A stretch of DNA of 64,000 bases, taken from contig CAVPVB010000011.1 of assembly GCA_963709085.1 (NCBI GenBank), positions 1 through 64,000 on the forward strand, read 5' to 3'. Each line of letters opens with the position of its first letter. Position 1 is the stretch's first letter. This document shows, piece after piece, positions 37,344-44,498 of the stretch. Origin of the DNA: Rhodovastum sp963709085 (GTDB lineage: Bacteria; Pseudomonadota; Alphaproteobacteria; Acetobacterales; Acetobacteraceae). The notes below the pieces were generated by a model. That model had not been told where the DNA came from. It searched no databases and saw only the letters and a list, made by a program, of their open reading frames with translations. Position numbers and translations under genes: made by a program.

Positions 37344-37904
37344 TCACAGCATGCGAATGGATTTCGTGACGACGCCCCACACCTCGAAGGCGCGCCCCTC
37401 GCCGACCGCGATATCGGCATAGGCGGGATTCTCGGCGCGCAGGACGACGCCGTGCGCTTGGCGGTGGAAGCGCTTGACCGTGAACTCGCCGTCGAGGAGC
37501 GCCACGACGATGCAGCCGTTGGTCGGCTCGACCGAACGATCGACGATGGCGATGTCGCCGGGAAAGAGACCCACGCCGATCATGCTGTCGCTCGACAGCC
37601 TGACGGCAAAGGTGGCGGCGGGATTGTGGACCAGCAACTCGTTGAAATCGAGCGCCCGCTCCACGTAGTCGTCCGCCGGCGACGGGAAGCCGCAGGGGGC
37701 GTTCGCGCCCACCAGCGGCACGGCAAGCCGGGTGCGAGGATCGATATCAAGGAAGGCGTTCAGGTCGCCGGCACGCAGCGTTCCCGCCGCAATATGCCGG
37801 GCGATCCGGGCGACAGGCACCGGTATGCGCACCACAGCGGTCGGCAGACCGCGCGGGCGCCCGCCGATACCCTTGCGACTGCTCCGGTGCGTCGTCCCAG
37901 CCAT
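37344..37904 (-). CDS. umuD: UmuD-like LexA/S24 family protein
   Basis: The C-terminal 130 residues hold the self-cleavage domain: a Cys-Gly cleavage site in NAPCGFPSPADD, the catalytic Ser in RLSSDSMIGVG and Lys in GEFTVKRFH. Processed UmuD joins UmuC to form Pol V. The N-terminus is about 40 residues longer than in E. coli UmuD and is rich in basic residues (THRSSRKGIGGRPRG); it could bind DNA or other partners. Start at ATG 37904; an upstream ATG at 37937 is possible. Confidence 0.85.
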   Translation of the reverse strand: MAGTTHRSSRKGIGGRPRGLPTAVVRIPVPVARIARHIAAGTLRAGDLNAFLDIDPRTRLAVPLVGANAPCGFPSPADDYVERALDFNELLVHNPAATFAVRLSSDSMIGVGLFPGDIAIVDRSVEPTNGCIVVALLDGEFTVKRFHRQAHGVVLRAENPAYADIAVGEGRAFEVWGVVTKSIRML

Positions 37905-37989
37905 AAGCCCTCGTGAGTTTCCGTTACAAAAACTCATGCGGCAAAAGCCAAGGGACAGCAAGCGAATTCCGCCAACCGCCCACACCCCG

Positions 37990-38060
37990 GTTACTCGCGG
38001 CGAAGGGCGCCGGCGAATGTCAGCGTCGGGATTGTTTGACCGGCCAGCGACAGGCTCTCC
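37990..38060 (-). pseudogene. Relic of the 3' end of the 3788-4270 gene
   Basis: About 70 bases match the last codons and stop region of the gene at 3788-4270 (shared block TTACTCGCGGCGAAG followed by GCGCCGGCGAATGT). Nothing more of the gene survives. It sits immediately left of cassette copy B. Confidence 0.75.
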
Positions 38061-38302
38061 GGAGCGCCTGCCGGTGCCCCGGCCAGCAGGCCGTTGAAAC
38101 TCTCCAGATGGGCTGGCGTGTCATCTCGGTCAGGCCAGGAACGCCGTCACCGTCATCCGGACCGCCCGCGCTGCCCGACGCGAAAAATCGCACAGCCCCG
38201 GCGATCGGTCGCGTAGGGTTTGCCCGTCTGGCCCGTTTTCTCCTCATCAGCCGGACGCGCCAGAACGGCGGGCGGCAGCAACAAAGGAAGGAGAGACCCA
38301 CG

Positions 38303-38662
38303 ATGACCGCCCATGTTGTAAACACCGACCGGGCCATCAAGCAGGTGCTGCTGGCCGCCGCCATCTTCCTGGGCGCCGCCGCACTGGCTCCCGCCGCGCA
38401 TGCCGATGGGGCCTGGGCCGCGGCGCATCCCCGGCGCGACCAGGTCAATGACCGGCTGGCCAACCAGTCGCGCCGCATCAACCAGGAATACCGCGCCGGC
38501 GAGATCACCCGCGGTCAGGCCGCGCAACTGCACCACGAGGATCATCAGGTCCGCCAGGAAGAGCGCCTGATGGCCTCGCAGAACGGCAGCCACATCACCC
38601 GCCTGGAGCAGCAGACGCTGAACCAGCAGGAGAACCGGATCAGCCGGCAGATCGGCCCGTAA
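38303..38662 (+). CDS. Small secreted protein, cassette gene 1, copy B
   Basis: This 119-residue protein has a signal peptide (about 12-34, cut after AHA) and a charged helical mature part: HPRRDQVNDRLANQSRRINQ, then GEITRGQAAQLHHEDHQVRQ and QQTLNQQENRISRQIG. The pattern of Asn/Gln-rich amphipathic helices is shared with a widespread exported family of unknown function. It starts after GGAAGGAGAG and is followed 19 bases later by the sigma gene. Confidence 0.75.
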   Translation: MTAHVVNTDRAIKQVLLAAAIFLGAAALAPAAHADGAWAAAHPRRDQVNDRLANQSRRINQEYRAGEITRGQAAQLHHEDHQVRQEERLMASQNGSHITRLEQQTLNQQENRISRQIGP

Positions 38663-38681
38663 CCTCGCCGCTCCGTCCGCC

Positions 38682-39263
38682 ATGACCCCGCCGCCCGGCC
38701 CATCCGCGTCGGCGGAGCCAAGCGACGAGGCCCTGATGGGCCTCGTCGCCGGCGGCGACCGGCAGGCCTTTGCGGTTCTGATCGAACGGCACCGGCATCG
38801 CGCCATGCGTCTGGCCTACACCGTCACCCGCAACCGCAGCGCCGCCGAGGATGTGGTGCAGGAGGCGTTCCTGCGGGTCTGGACCAGGGCGCGCGACTGG
38901 GACCGCAGCGGCGCCGCGCGGTTCGCCGGCTGGTTCGGCCGTGTCACGGTCAATCTGGCCATCGATGGAGCGCGCCGTGTGCGCGAGGACAATTTGGACG
39001 ACACGCTCCCCCTCGCCGATCCCGGCACTGCTTCGGACGATGCCGTGCATGCGGGGCAGATCGCCCGGCGCATCGGCCAGGCCCTGGCCACGCTGCCGGA
39101 ACGCCAGCGCGTCGCCTTCGCGCTCTGCCAGATCGACCGGATGAGCAATGGCGAGGCCGCGGAGTCGCTCGGCATCAGCACCGGCGCGCTGGAGTTGCTG
39201 CTGGTGCGCGCCCGCAAGGCGATGCGCTCGAAACTCGCCGACATGATCGAGGCAATCCGATGA
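38682..39263 (+). CDS. ECF-type RNA polymerase sigma factor, copy B
   Basis: This 193-residue protein has sigma region 2 (about 19-85; LIERHRHRAMRLAYTVTR, SAAEDVVQEAFLRVW) and region 4 (about 133-185; LATLPERQRVAFALCQIDRM, NGEAAESLGISTGALE). The two-domain form without regions 1 and 3 is that of group IV (ECF) sigma factors. It directs RNA polymerase to stress genes when freed from its anti-sigma factor, encoded next with a four-base overlap. The cassette itself is a likely target, which I infer from the usual autoregulation. Confidence 0.9.
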   Translation: MTPPPGPSASAEPSDEALMGLVAGGDRQAFAVLIERHRHRAMRLAYTVTRNRSAAEDVVQEAFLRVWTRARDWDRSGAARFAGWFGRVTVNLAIDGARRVREDNLDDTLPLADPGTASDDAVHAGQIARRIGQALATLPERQRVAFALCQIDRMSNGEAAESLGISTGALELLLVRARKAMRSKLADMIEAIR

Positions 39264-39697
39264 ACCTTACCGAATTCGAGGACGGCATCGGCCGCTACGG
39301 CACGGCGATCGACACCTGGCCGCCGACCGAGCGCGCCGCCGCCCTGGCCTTGCTGGCCGCCAGCCTGGAGGCCGCCCGCCTGCTCGAGCAGGCACGCCGG
39401 CTCGACCGTCTGTTCATGGTCGAGACCTGCCCGCCGCCGCCCGCGGTCGCCGCCATTCTCTCGCGCGCGATCGCCGCGCGGCCCTCCGTCTGGACCCGCT
39501 TATCCGCCGCCCTCAGCCCCGAGATCGGCGCCTTTTCCTGGCTGCAGGCCAGCGGTCTCGCGGCCTGCCTGGTGGTCGGCGTGATCATCGGCAGCGTCAT
39601 GACGCCCCAACACGAGGTCATTTCGCTGGCCCTGCTCGACTTCGGCGTCGGCGCCCAGTCCGGCTTCGGCGCGCATCTGGACACCGTCGATGAGTGA
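39260..39697 (+). CDS. Anti-sigma factor-like single-pass membrane protein, copy B
   Basis: This 145-residue protein has an acidic helical N-terminal region, one membrane segment (SGLAACLVVGVIIGSVM, about 96-118) and a short tail. Its start overlaps the sigma stop and its end overlaps the sensor-like gene by eight bases, so the three genes form one translational unit. By layout it corresponds to CnrY-type anti-sigma factors. It differs from copy A at about ten positions. Confidence 0.7.
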   Translation: MNLTEFEDGIGRYGTAIDTWPPTERAAALALLAASLEAARLLEQARRLDRLFMVETCPPPPAVAAILSRAIAARPSVWTRLSAALSPEIGAFSWLQASGLAACLVVGVIIGSVMTPQHEVISLALLDFGVGAQSGFGAHLDTVDE

Positions 39698-40154
39698 CCG
39701 TCCCGCCCCGCGCAGCCGCTGGCTCGCGCTCGTTCTGCTGGCCTCGCTCGCGGTCAATTGCCTGTTGGTCGGGGTGATGTTCGGCGCCCGCGTCGCCGGT
39801 CCGGCGCTGCGCGACCAGCCGCCGGTGGCCGCACCGCTGGGCGGGGGCGCTTTCGGGCAACATGTGGGCCAGTTGCCGGAGCCCGAACGGCGCCGGTTCA
39901 TGATGGCCATGCGGCCCTATCGCCCGGGCATCCGGGCGGCACGGATGGCGCTGGTGGAGGCCCGCCGCCACCTGGCTGCGACGATTGCGCAGCCGGACTT
40001 CAATGCCGCTGCCGTCACCGCCGCCTTCGCCGATGTGCGCGCGCACGCCAGCGCCTTGCAGGAGCATGTGCAGGAAGCCACCGCCGCCGCGCTGGCGGCC
40101 GTCAGCCCGGAGTCCCGCCGCGAACTGGCCGGGACGTTGAACGTGCCACCGTAA
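39690..40154 (+). CDS. Periplasmic metal-sensor-like protein (CnrX/Spy type), copy B
   Basis: This 154-residue protein has a membrane anchor (about 10-30; WLALVLLASLAVNCLLVGVM) and a periplasmic all-helical domain with MAMRPYRPGIRAARMALVEA and AFADVRAHASALQEHVQEA. The family (heavy-metal resistance/periplasmic sensor) includes CnrX, which senses metal for a sigma/anti-sigma pair. Metal ligands are not obvious apart from scattered His and Met. The position after an anti-sigma gene supports a sensor role. Confidence 0.7.
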   Translation: MSDRPAPRSRWLALVLLASLAVNCLLVGVMFGARVAGPALRDQPPVAAPLGGGAFGQHVGQLPEPERRRFMMAMRPYRPGIRAARMALVEARRHLAATIAQPDFNAAAVTAAFADVRAHASALQEHVQEATAAALAAVSPESRRELAGTLNVPP

Positions 40155-40217
40155 CGCCGGCGCCGCGCGCCTGCGCGGCGCCGAGACGATCCCCCCTCAG
40201 CAACAGGAGACCCTGAA

Positions 40218-40433
40218 ATGGCCGGACATCCGGACAGTCCCGCGCGCCCGCCCGCCACCGACGATCGCGGCGTCATCGATCCAGGGCGGCAGCCCGGCTG
40301 GCGCCTCGGCCGCGCTGCCCCGGCGGTACTGGCCGGCCTGCTGCTGATATTTGCCCTCGGCGGATGCGCCTGCCGGCCCGGCTATGTCGGTCCGTATGGC
40401 GGCATTCATCCGGCCCGCTGCGTGGTCTGGTAA
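40218..40433 (+). CDS. Small lipoprotein-like or membrane protein, cassette gene 5, copy B
   Basis: This is the same 71-residue length as copy A, with a hydrophobic segment AVLAGLLLIFALGGCAC and a Gly/Pro-rich tail ending CVVW. Changes are concentrated in the N-terminal third (PPATDDRGVIDPGRQPG). The long N-terminal part makes a classical lipoprotein signal doubtful. An AACAGGAG site precedes it. Confidence 0.55.
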   Translation: MAGHPDSPARPPATDDRGVIDPGRQPGWRLGRAAPAVLAGLLLIFALGGCACRPGYVGPYGGIHPARCVVW

Positions 40434-40444
40434 GGAGGAAACCG

Positions 40445-40753
40445 ATGCAACGGATGTTCGCGCACGGCCGGGTCTGGGTCATGGCGGCCGGACTGGCGGC
40501 CTTCGCTGTGCCGCTGCTGTCGCCGACGCCGGCGGCGGCCTGGTGGGACCGCCCCGGTTGGGGATGGCACGCAGGCCCAGGGTGGCATCCCGGGTGGGGG
40601 TATCACTGGCGCCGCTGCTGCTGGCGACCCGGGGTGGTTGTGGGCGTGGCGCCGCCGGTCGTCGTTGTGCCACCGCCCGTCATGGTACGCCGCGCCTGGA
40701 TCCCCGGTCACTGGCACGGTCCCTGGTGGGTGCCGGGTCATTGGGCCTGGTGA
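40445..40753 (+). CDS. Small secreted Trp/Gly-rich protein, copy B
   Basis: This 102-residue protein has a signal peptide (about 1-31) and a W/G/H-rich mature part (WWDRPGWGWHAG, WIPGHWHGPWWVPGHWAW). It has an extra valine/proline linker (GVAPPVVVVPPPVMV) not seen in copy A. An AAGGAGG site is just upstream. Confidence 0.65.
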   Translation: MQRMFAHGRVWVMAAGLAAFAVPLLSPTPAAAWWDRPGWGWHAGPGWHPGWGYHWRRCCWRPGVVVGVAPPVVVVPPPVMVRRAWIPGHWHGPWWVPGHWAW

Positions 40754-40804
40754 CCCGCCACGTTTCGATCGCATCTCGGGAATGACCCGACCCGGAGGAA
40801 CAAG

Positions 40805-41452
40805 ATGCGCCCAGCCCTGCCCACCGCCTTCTTCATCGCCGCCAGCCTCGCCGCGGGGCCGGCCCTGGCCGCGGACGCGCCGCAAAGCAACGCGGCCAGC
40901 AATATCGGCCCCGCCGATACCAGCTCCGCGATCGCGCCGCGCCTGCCGACGCCGCCCGCCGGCGATGATGCGACGATAAGGCAATACCTGCTCGACGCCC
41001 GCCAGGCGCTGGCGGAGGGCCGCACCGGCACCGCCCAGGAGGCGCTGGAACGGGCCGAGACGCGGATGCTCGACCGCGCCGTCCCCGCCCCGCGCTTGCA
41101 CCAGCCCAACCGCAGCCCGCTGGTCGAACAGGTCACGGCCGCCCGCCAGGCGCTGGGCATGAACGACACGAACCGCGCGCTGCAGATTCTGGACACCGCC
41201 CTGTCGATCCCGCCGAACGCCCCGCCCGGCCGCCCCTATATCGCGGTGCCGCCGCCGCGGCCGGAGCCGATCCCGCCGCCGCCTGGCGCGCGCTATGTCT
41301 GGCTGCCCGGTCACTGGCTGTGGAACGGCCGCGCCTATGCCTGGGTGCGTGGCCGCTACGAGCTGGCCCCGGCGCCGGAACGGCACTTTATTCCCGGCCA
41401 CTGGGAGCCACGCGGCGCCGCCTGGGTCTGGGTACCCCCGCATTGGTCATAG
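40805..41452 (+). CDS. YXWGXW repeat-containing exported protein, copy B
   Basis: This 215-residue protein is nearly identical to the product at 3007-3654, with the signal peptide (1-22), the helical hairpin, the proline-rich linker and the C-terminal PGHW motifs (YVWLPGHWLWNGRAY; FIPGHWEPRGAAWVWVP). Substitutions are conservative, which argues that both copies stayed under selection for this gene even while copy A's regulator decayed. Confidence 0.78.
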   Translation: MRPALPTAFFIAASLAAGPALAADAPQSNAASNIGPADTSSAIAPRLPTPPAGDDATIRQYLLDARQALAEGRTGTAQEALERAETRMLDRAVPAPRLHQPNRSPLVEQVTAARQALGMNDTNRALQILDTALSIPPNAPPGRPYIAVPPPRPEPIPPPPGARYVWLPGHWLWNGRAYAWVRGRYELAPAPERHFIPGHWEPRGAAWVWVPPHWS

Positions 41453-41587
41453 CGGGAGCCCCGTACTGCCCGTGATGGCCATGATCCGTCCGGTCGCGGT
41501 AGCCCGGTTCCTGCTGCCGGACTGATCCAGGCGGCGACACGCTCGTACCGGATAAGCTACGAAGCGTTGAGCCGCCGCGGCGAAAAA

Positions 41588-41929
41588 CTACTCGCGGCTA
41601 AGTGAGAGCGATCGCGCTCTTTGATAGGCTGCTGAGCGCGGTTTTTGATGGACTTCCCACTTCCGCTTCCCGACTGCTGTAGGGGGTTTGGGGAGTGGGA
41701 AGCGGAAGCGCCGCCGGGTTTCCGGCCGGTCTCGTTGCGACCGGGGGGCGACGCGGGAGTTGCGGGCTGTAAGCCGGCACGTCCGGCCAGTGACCGGTGA
41801 GGCCACCCCATAGCCGTCGCCGGTTTTGACGATGCGTCCGGTGGCGGTCATGGCGGCGAGGCGCGCGTAGAGGGTCGGAAGGCCCAAGTGCGCGCCCCGG
41901 GGCGGCGCAGGGTCGAAGTTCAGCCGAGA
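41588..41929 (-). CDS. Hypothetical protein
   Basis: The frame starts MSRLNFDPAPPRGAHLGLPT and its first half (LYARLAAMTATGRIVKTGDG) looks like a small winged-helix or DNA-binding piece. The second half crosses a 12-bp inverted repeat (41660-41671/41697-41708) and reads as poor protein, so the true end is doubtful. It follows the WGR gene by 39 bases on the same strand. The C-terminus overlaps the last bases of cassette copy B. Confidence 0.3.
   Translation of the reverse strand, partial: SRLNFDPAPPRGAHLGLPTLYARLAAMTATGRIVKTGDGYGVASPVTGRTCRLTARNSRVAPRSQRDRPETRRRFRFPLPKPPTAVGKRKWEVHQKPRSAAYQRARSLSLSRE
41660..41708. repeat. 12-bp inverted repeat with 25-base loop
   Basis: CTTCCGCTTCCC at 41660-41671 pairs perfectly with GGGAAGCGGAAG at 41697-41708. 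No T run follows on the + strand. It may be a terminator without U tract or a mobile element scar. Confidence 0.5.
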
Positions 41930-41968
41930 CATGTGCAGCGACCACGAGAGGCGCGCACTCACGCGCCG

Positions 41969-42283
41969 TCACGCCGGTGGGTCGAGATAACCGCGCCGCC
42001 GCTTGCGGCGGACAAGTTCGGCGAGGGCATTGGTCGCAGCACCGGGATCGGGGTGGGGATCGAGCCACCGATATCCCCGAGTGCTGATGCGACCCCAATG
42101 ACGCAGAAGGAGGGCGCGACCGAACAGGCCGGGCCAGATGTCGATGCGGTAAAAGCGCCGCTCGTTCAGCTCGGGGCGGATGTGAACGAGGACTGCCCGT
42201 TCGGGGAACAGTGCCAACCGGCACGGCCCAGCCACGACGGGCTCCGGCGGGTTCGGGCACGATTTGCCAGGAACCTTCACCAC
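41969..42283 (-). CDS. WGR-domain protein
   Basis: The core (about 25-95) reads RRFYRIDIWPGLFGRALLLR and HWGRISTRGYRW, the WGR domain found in PARPs and in bacterial proteins alone or fused to other domains; it is thought to bind nucleic acid. The protein is 104 residues, with the start taken at GTG 42283; a GTG at 42235 would drop the first 16 residues. It stands between the cassette and the lipid operon. Small WGR proteins are common on plasmids of alphaproteobacteria. Confidence 0.65.
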   Translation of the reverse strand: MVKVPGKSCPNPPEPVVAGPCRLALFPERAVLVHIRPELNERRFYRIDIWPGLFGRALLLRHWGRISTRGYRWLDPHPDPGAATNALAELVRRKRRRGYLDPPA

Positions 42284-42439
42284 TCTCGTCGCAACGACGA
42301 AGGTCCGTTGTCATATGCTCGATATGTTTTCCCAGCACTTTCCGGACGGTCTCCACCCCCAATGCCAGCCGGCCCCCAGGTTTCGGACAGACTCGACCAC
42401 AATTTTGGTCAAACCGTGCACCAGCGCGCAGACTATGGG

Positions 42440-43384
42440 TCATCCGCTCCAATAGTACCGAGTGACATGGAAGAAAATCGGTGCCGAGAAGATGACCGAA
42501 TCGAGGCGGTCAAGCATTCCACCATGGCCTTCGATCATCTGGCCCCAATCCTTGACGCCGCGGTCACGTTTGATGGCCGACATCACCAGGCCGCCGCAAA
42601 ATCCCATCACGGTGATGAGCAGCGCCATCAGCCCCGCCTGCAGCGGCGGGAAGGGGGTAATCCGCCATAGCGCCATGCCCAGCAACGTCGCGCTGATGAT
42701 GCCGCCGGCAAACCCCTCGATGGTCTTCGAGGGCGATAACCGCGGCGCGATCGGATGCCGGCCCAGCAGCTTGCCCCAGATATATTGCAAGACATCGCTG
42801 GCCTGGACAACAAGCACCAGGAAGGCGATCAGCAACAGATTTCGGCCCTCATAGCCGGCGATCGGCAGGGTCAGCAAAGCCGGCACATGCGACACGCAGA
42901 ATACCGAGATCATCAGCCCCCATTGCACCTCGGCAATGCGTCGAATGAAATCCCTGGTATCGCCGCGCAGCGCCGCGATGATCGGCAGGAGCAGGAAAAC
43001 GTAGACTGGGATGAAAATCGAATAGAGCCCGTACCAGTTGATCCAGATCAGCCAGTATTGCACCGGCAGCACAACAAAGAAGCCGGCCGCCAGCGCGATG
43101 TGGTCGCCACGGCGGGTCGGCGTGAGGGTGATGAATTCGCGCAGCGCCGCAAACGAGACGAATCCGAACAGCATGATCACACCGGCAGCGCCGAACGCGA
43201 AGGCAATGCTGATCAGCACGACCATCACCCACCAGGCGCGTATCCTTGCGTTCAGGTTCTGGATCGTCGGGTGGAGTGGCCTGCCGCGGTGCAGGCGGTC
43301 GAGCACGAAGCCGGTCACCGAGGCGACGGCCAGAACCCCGAAAATGCCGGCGAAAACTTCGTAGGCCTGGCCGATGCCCGTCAT
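42440..43384 (-). CDS. ynbB: CdsA-family phosphatidate cytidylyltransferase (YnbB-like)
   Basis: This 314-residue protein has about eight membrane segments and the CdsA signature at the C-terminus: SAIKRDRGVKDWGQ, EGHGGMLDRLDS. CdsA enzymes make CDP-diacylglycerol from phosphatidate and CTP. YnbB is the CdsA paralogue of enterobacteria encoded in the ynbABCD operon. It is the last gene of a six-gene operon and overlaps the acyltransferase gene by four bases (ATGA). Whether it is the main CdsA or a second one cannot be seen here. Confidence 0.88.
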   Translation of the reverse strand: MTGIGQAYEVFAGIFGVLAVASVTGFVLDRLHRGRPLHPTIQNLNARIRAWWVMVVLISIAFAFGAAGVIMLFGFVSFAALREFITLTPTRRGDHIALAAGFFVVLPVQYWLIWINWYGLYSIFIPVYVFLLLPIIAALRGDTRDFIRRIAEVQWGLMISVFCVSHVPALLTLPIAGYEGRNLLLIAFLVLVVQASDVLQYIWGKLLGRHPIAPRLSPSKTIEGFAGGIISATLLGMALWRITPFPPLQAGLMALLITVMGFCGGLVMSAIKRDRGVKDWGQMIEGHGGMLDRLDSVIFSAPIFFHVTRYYWSG

Positions 43385-44013
43385 GGCTCGCTGTCCTTCG
43401 CGGGGGCCAGCGCCAGCAGGGCCGCCCGGCTGCGCACGATGAAATTCGTCTTGTCCTCGTCATTGCCGAGGCGGAGCGGCCCGCCGAACGTAACCGTGCA
43501 CAGCAAAGGCAGCGGAATCACCTCGCCTTTCGGCATCACCCGGTTGAGGTTGTCGATCCAGACCGGCACCAGTTCGACATCCGGACGCGCCTGGGCAAGA
43601 CGATACAAGCCGGACCGGAACGGCAGCAGACGGTCCTCGCCGGTGTTGCGGGTGCCTTCGGGAAACAGGATCAATGAGGCGCCCCCATCCAGTGCCGCCA
43701 CCATGAGACGGATCGGGTCGGCCTCGCGGGTGTGCGCCGTGCGGTCGATCAGCACGGCGTTGAACACCCGCGTGCCGACCAGCCGGCGCAGCCTCCCGCG
43801 CAGCCAGTAGTCGGCGCCGGCGACCGGCCGGGTCACGCACTGCACCGCCCGGGGCAGCACGGCCCAGATCAATACGAAGTCGCCGTGGCTCGAATGGTTT
43901 GCGTAATAGACCCGCGGTTGAGGGTCCGGCAGGCAGCCCACCCAGTTGGCCCGCACCCCGGTGAGCACACGCGCGAAGGCGGTCACGACAGCGGCGATGA
44001 ACCGTTCGATCAT
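43381..44013 (-). CDS. PlsC-type 1-acyl-glycerophosphate acyltransferase
   Basis: This is a 210-residue protein with an N-terminal membrane helix, the HX4D motif NHSSHGD (about 40-46) and the FPEGTRN motif (about 140). These are the catalytic and glycerophosphate-binding marks of PlsC-type acyltransferases, which make phosphatidate, the CdsA substrate. The ATG at 44013 follows GGGGAAGG; an ATG at 44046 would overlap the previous stop as ATGA, the pattern elsewhere in this operon. The gene is not part of the E. coli ynb set. Confidence 0.85.
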   Translation of the reverse strand: MIERFIAAVVTAFARVLTGVRANWVGCLPDPQPRVYYANHSSHGDFVLIWAVLPRAVQCVTRPVAGADYWLRGRLRRLVGTRVFNAVLIDRTAHTREADPIRLMVAALDGGASLILFPEGTRNTGEDRLLPFRSGLYRLAQARPDVELVPVWIDNLNRVMPKGEVIPLPLLCTVTFGGPLRLGNDEDKTNFIVRSRAALLALAPAKDSEP

Positions 44014-44042
44014 GGCCTTCCCCGGGGGTGCGCAGGCGGCGA

Positions 44043-44498
44043 TCATGGCATCGTGGCGCGGAAAGCGCAGGCGATGAGAAAGCCCAGTTGCACGAGCAGC
44101 GCCGCGATCTGCCAACGCAACAGCCGCGCCGCGCCGGCGATTCGCGCCGCCGCCGGGCGGCCGGCTTTCGCCGCAGGCAGCATCCCGAGCCGCGTCAGCG
44201 CCGCATCGAGCACCGCCCAGTCCGGATCATCCGCGCCGGCGGCCAGGCGCTGAAACAGCGCCGCGTCGATCCCGACACGCGCGGCGAGATAGATCTCGGC
44301 CAGCCCGGCCAAAGCTGCCGCGCCGAGCAGCAGCATGCCAGGCAGCGCCGGGCGGCCGACCAGCATGCCGGCAGCGACCATCCCAGCCAGCGATGCGACG
44401 GTCAGGCCGCGCGAAAGGCGATCGACCCGTTCGCCCTCTCTTAGCACGATCGAAACGATCGCCAGCACCTGGCGTGCGTGCGGATCCACTGCGCTCAT
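44043..44498 (-). CDS. Small integral membrane protein in the lipid operon
   Basis: This is a 151-residue protein with membrane segments at about 33-70 (LTVASLAGMVAAGMLV; GMLLLGAAALAGLAEIYLAA) and 128-145 (WQIAALLVQLGFLIACAF), and an Arg/Ala-rich stretch between. Its ATG overlaps the ynbD-like stop (ATGA). No domain is recognised; the coupling suggests a partner of the lipid enzymes. Confidence 0.7.
   Translation of the reverse strand: MSAVDPHARQVLAIVSIVLREGERVDRLSRGLTVASLAGMVAAGMLVGRPALPGMLLLGAAALAGLAEIYLAARVGIDAALFQRLAAGADDPDWAVLDAALTRLGMLPAAKAGRPAAARIAGAARLLRWQIAALLVQLGFLIACAFRATMP

Larger units (their letters stand above)
38158..41600 (+). repeat. ECF sigma/YXWGXW cassette, copy B (intact)
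   Basis: This is the second copy of the region at 403-3787, with all seven genes open. Homology starts at the block CGGACCGCCCGCGCT and ends within the ACTACTCGCGG sequence near 41595, the same sequence that starts the gene-7 relic. The unit is in the same orientation as copy A, about 37.7 kb away. Confidence 0.9.

Noticed and set aside
36429..37916. 495-codon forward frame opposite the UmuC/UmuD genes
   Set aside because: The reverse strand encodes unmistakable UmuC and UmuD motifs; the forward frame has none.
41598..42452. 284-codon reverse frame across the WGR gene
   Set aside because: The WGR domain is read in another frame; this frame is Arg/Pro-rich without structure.
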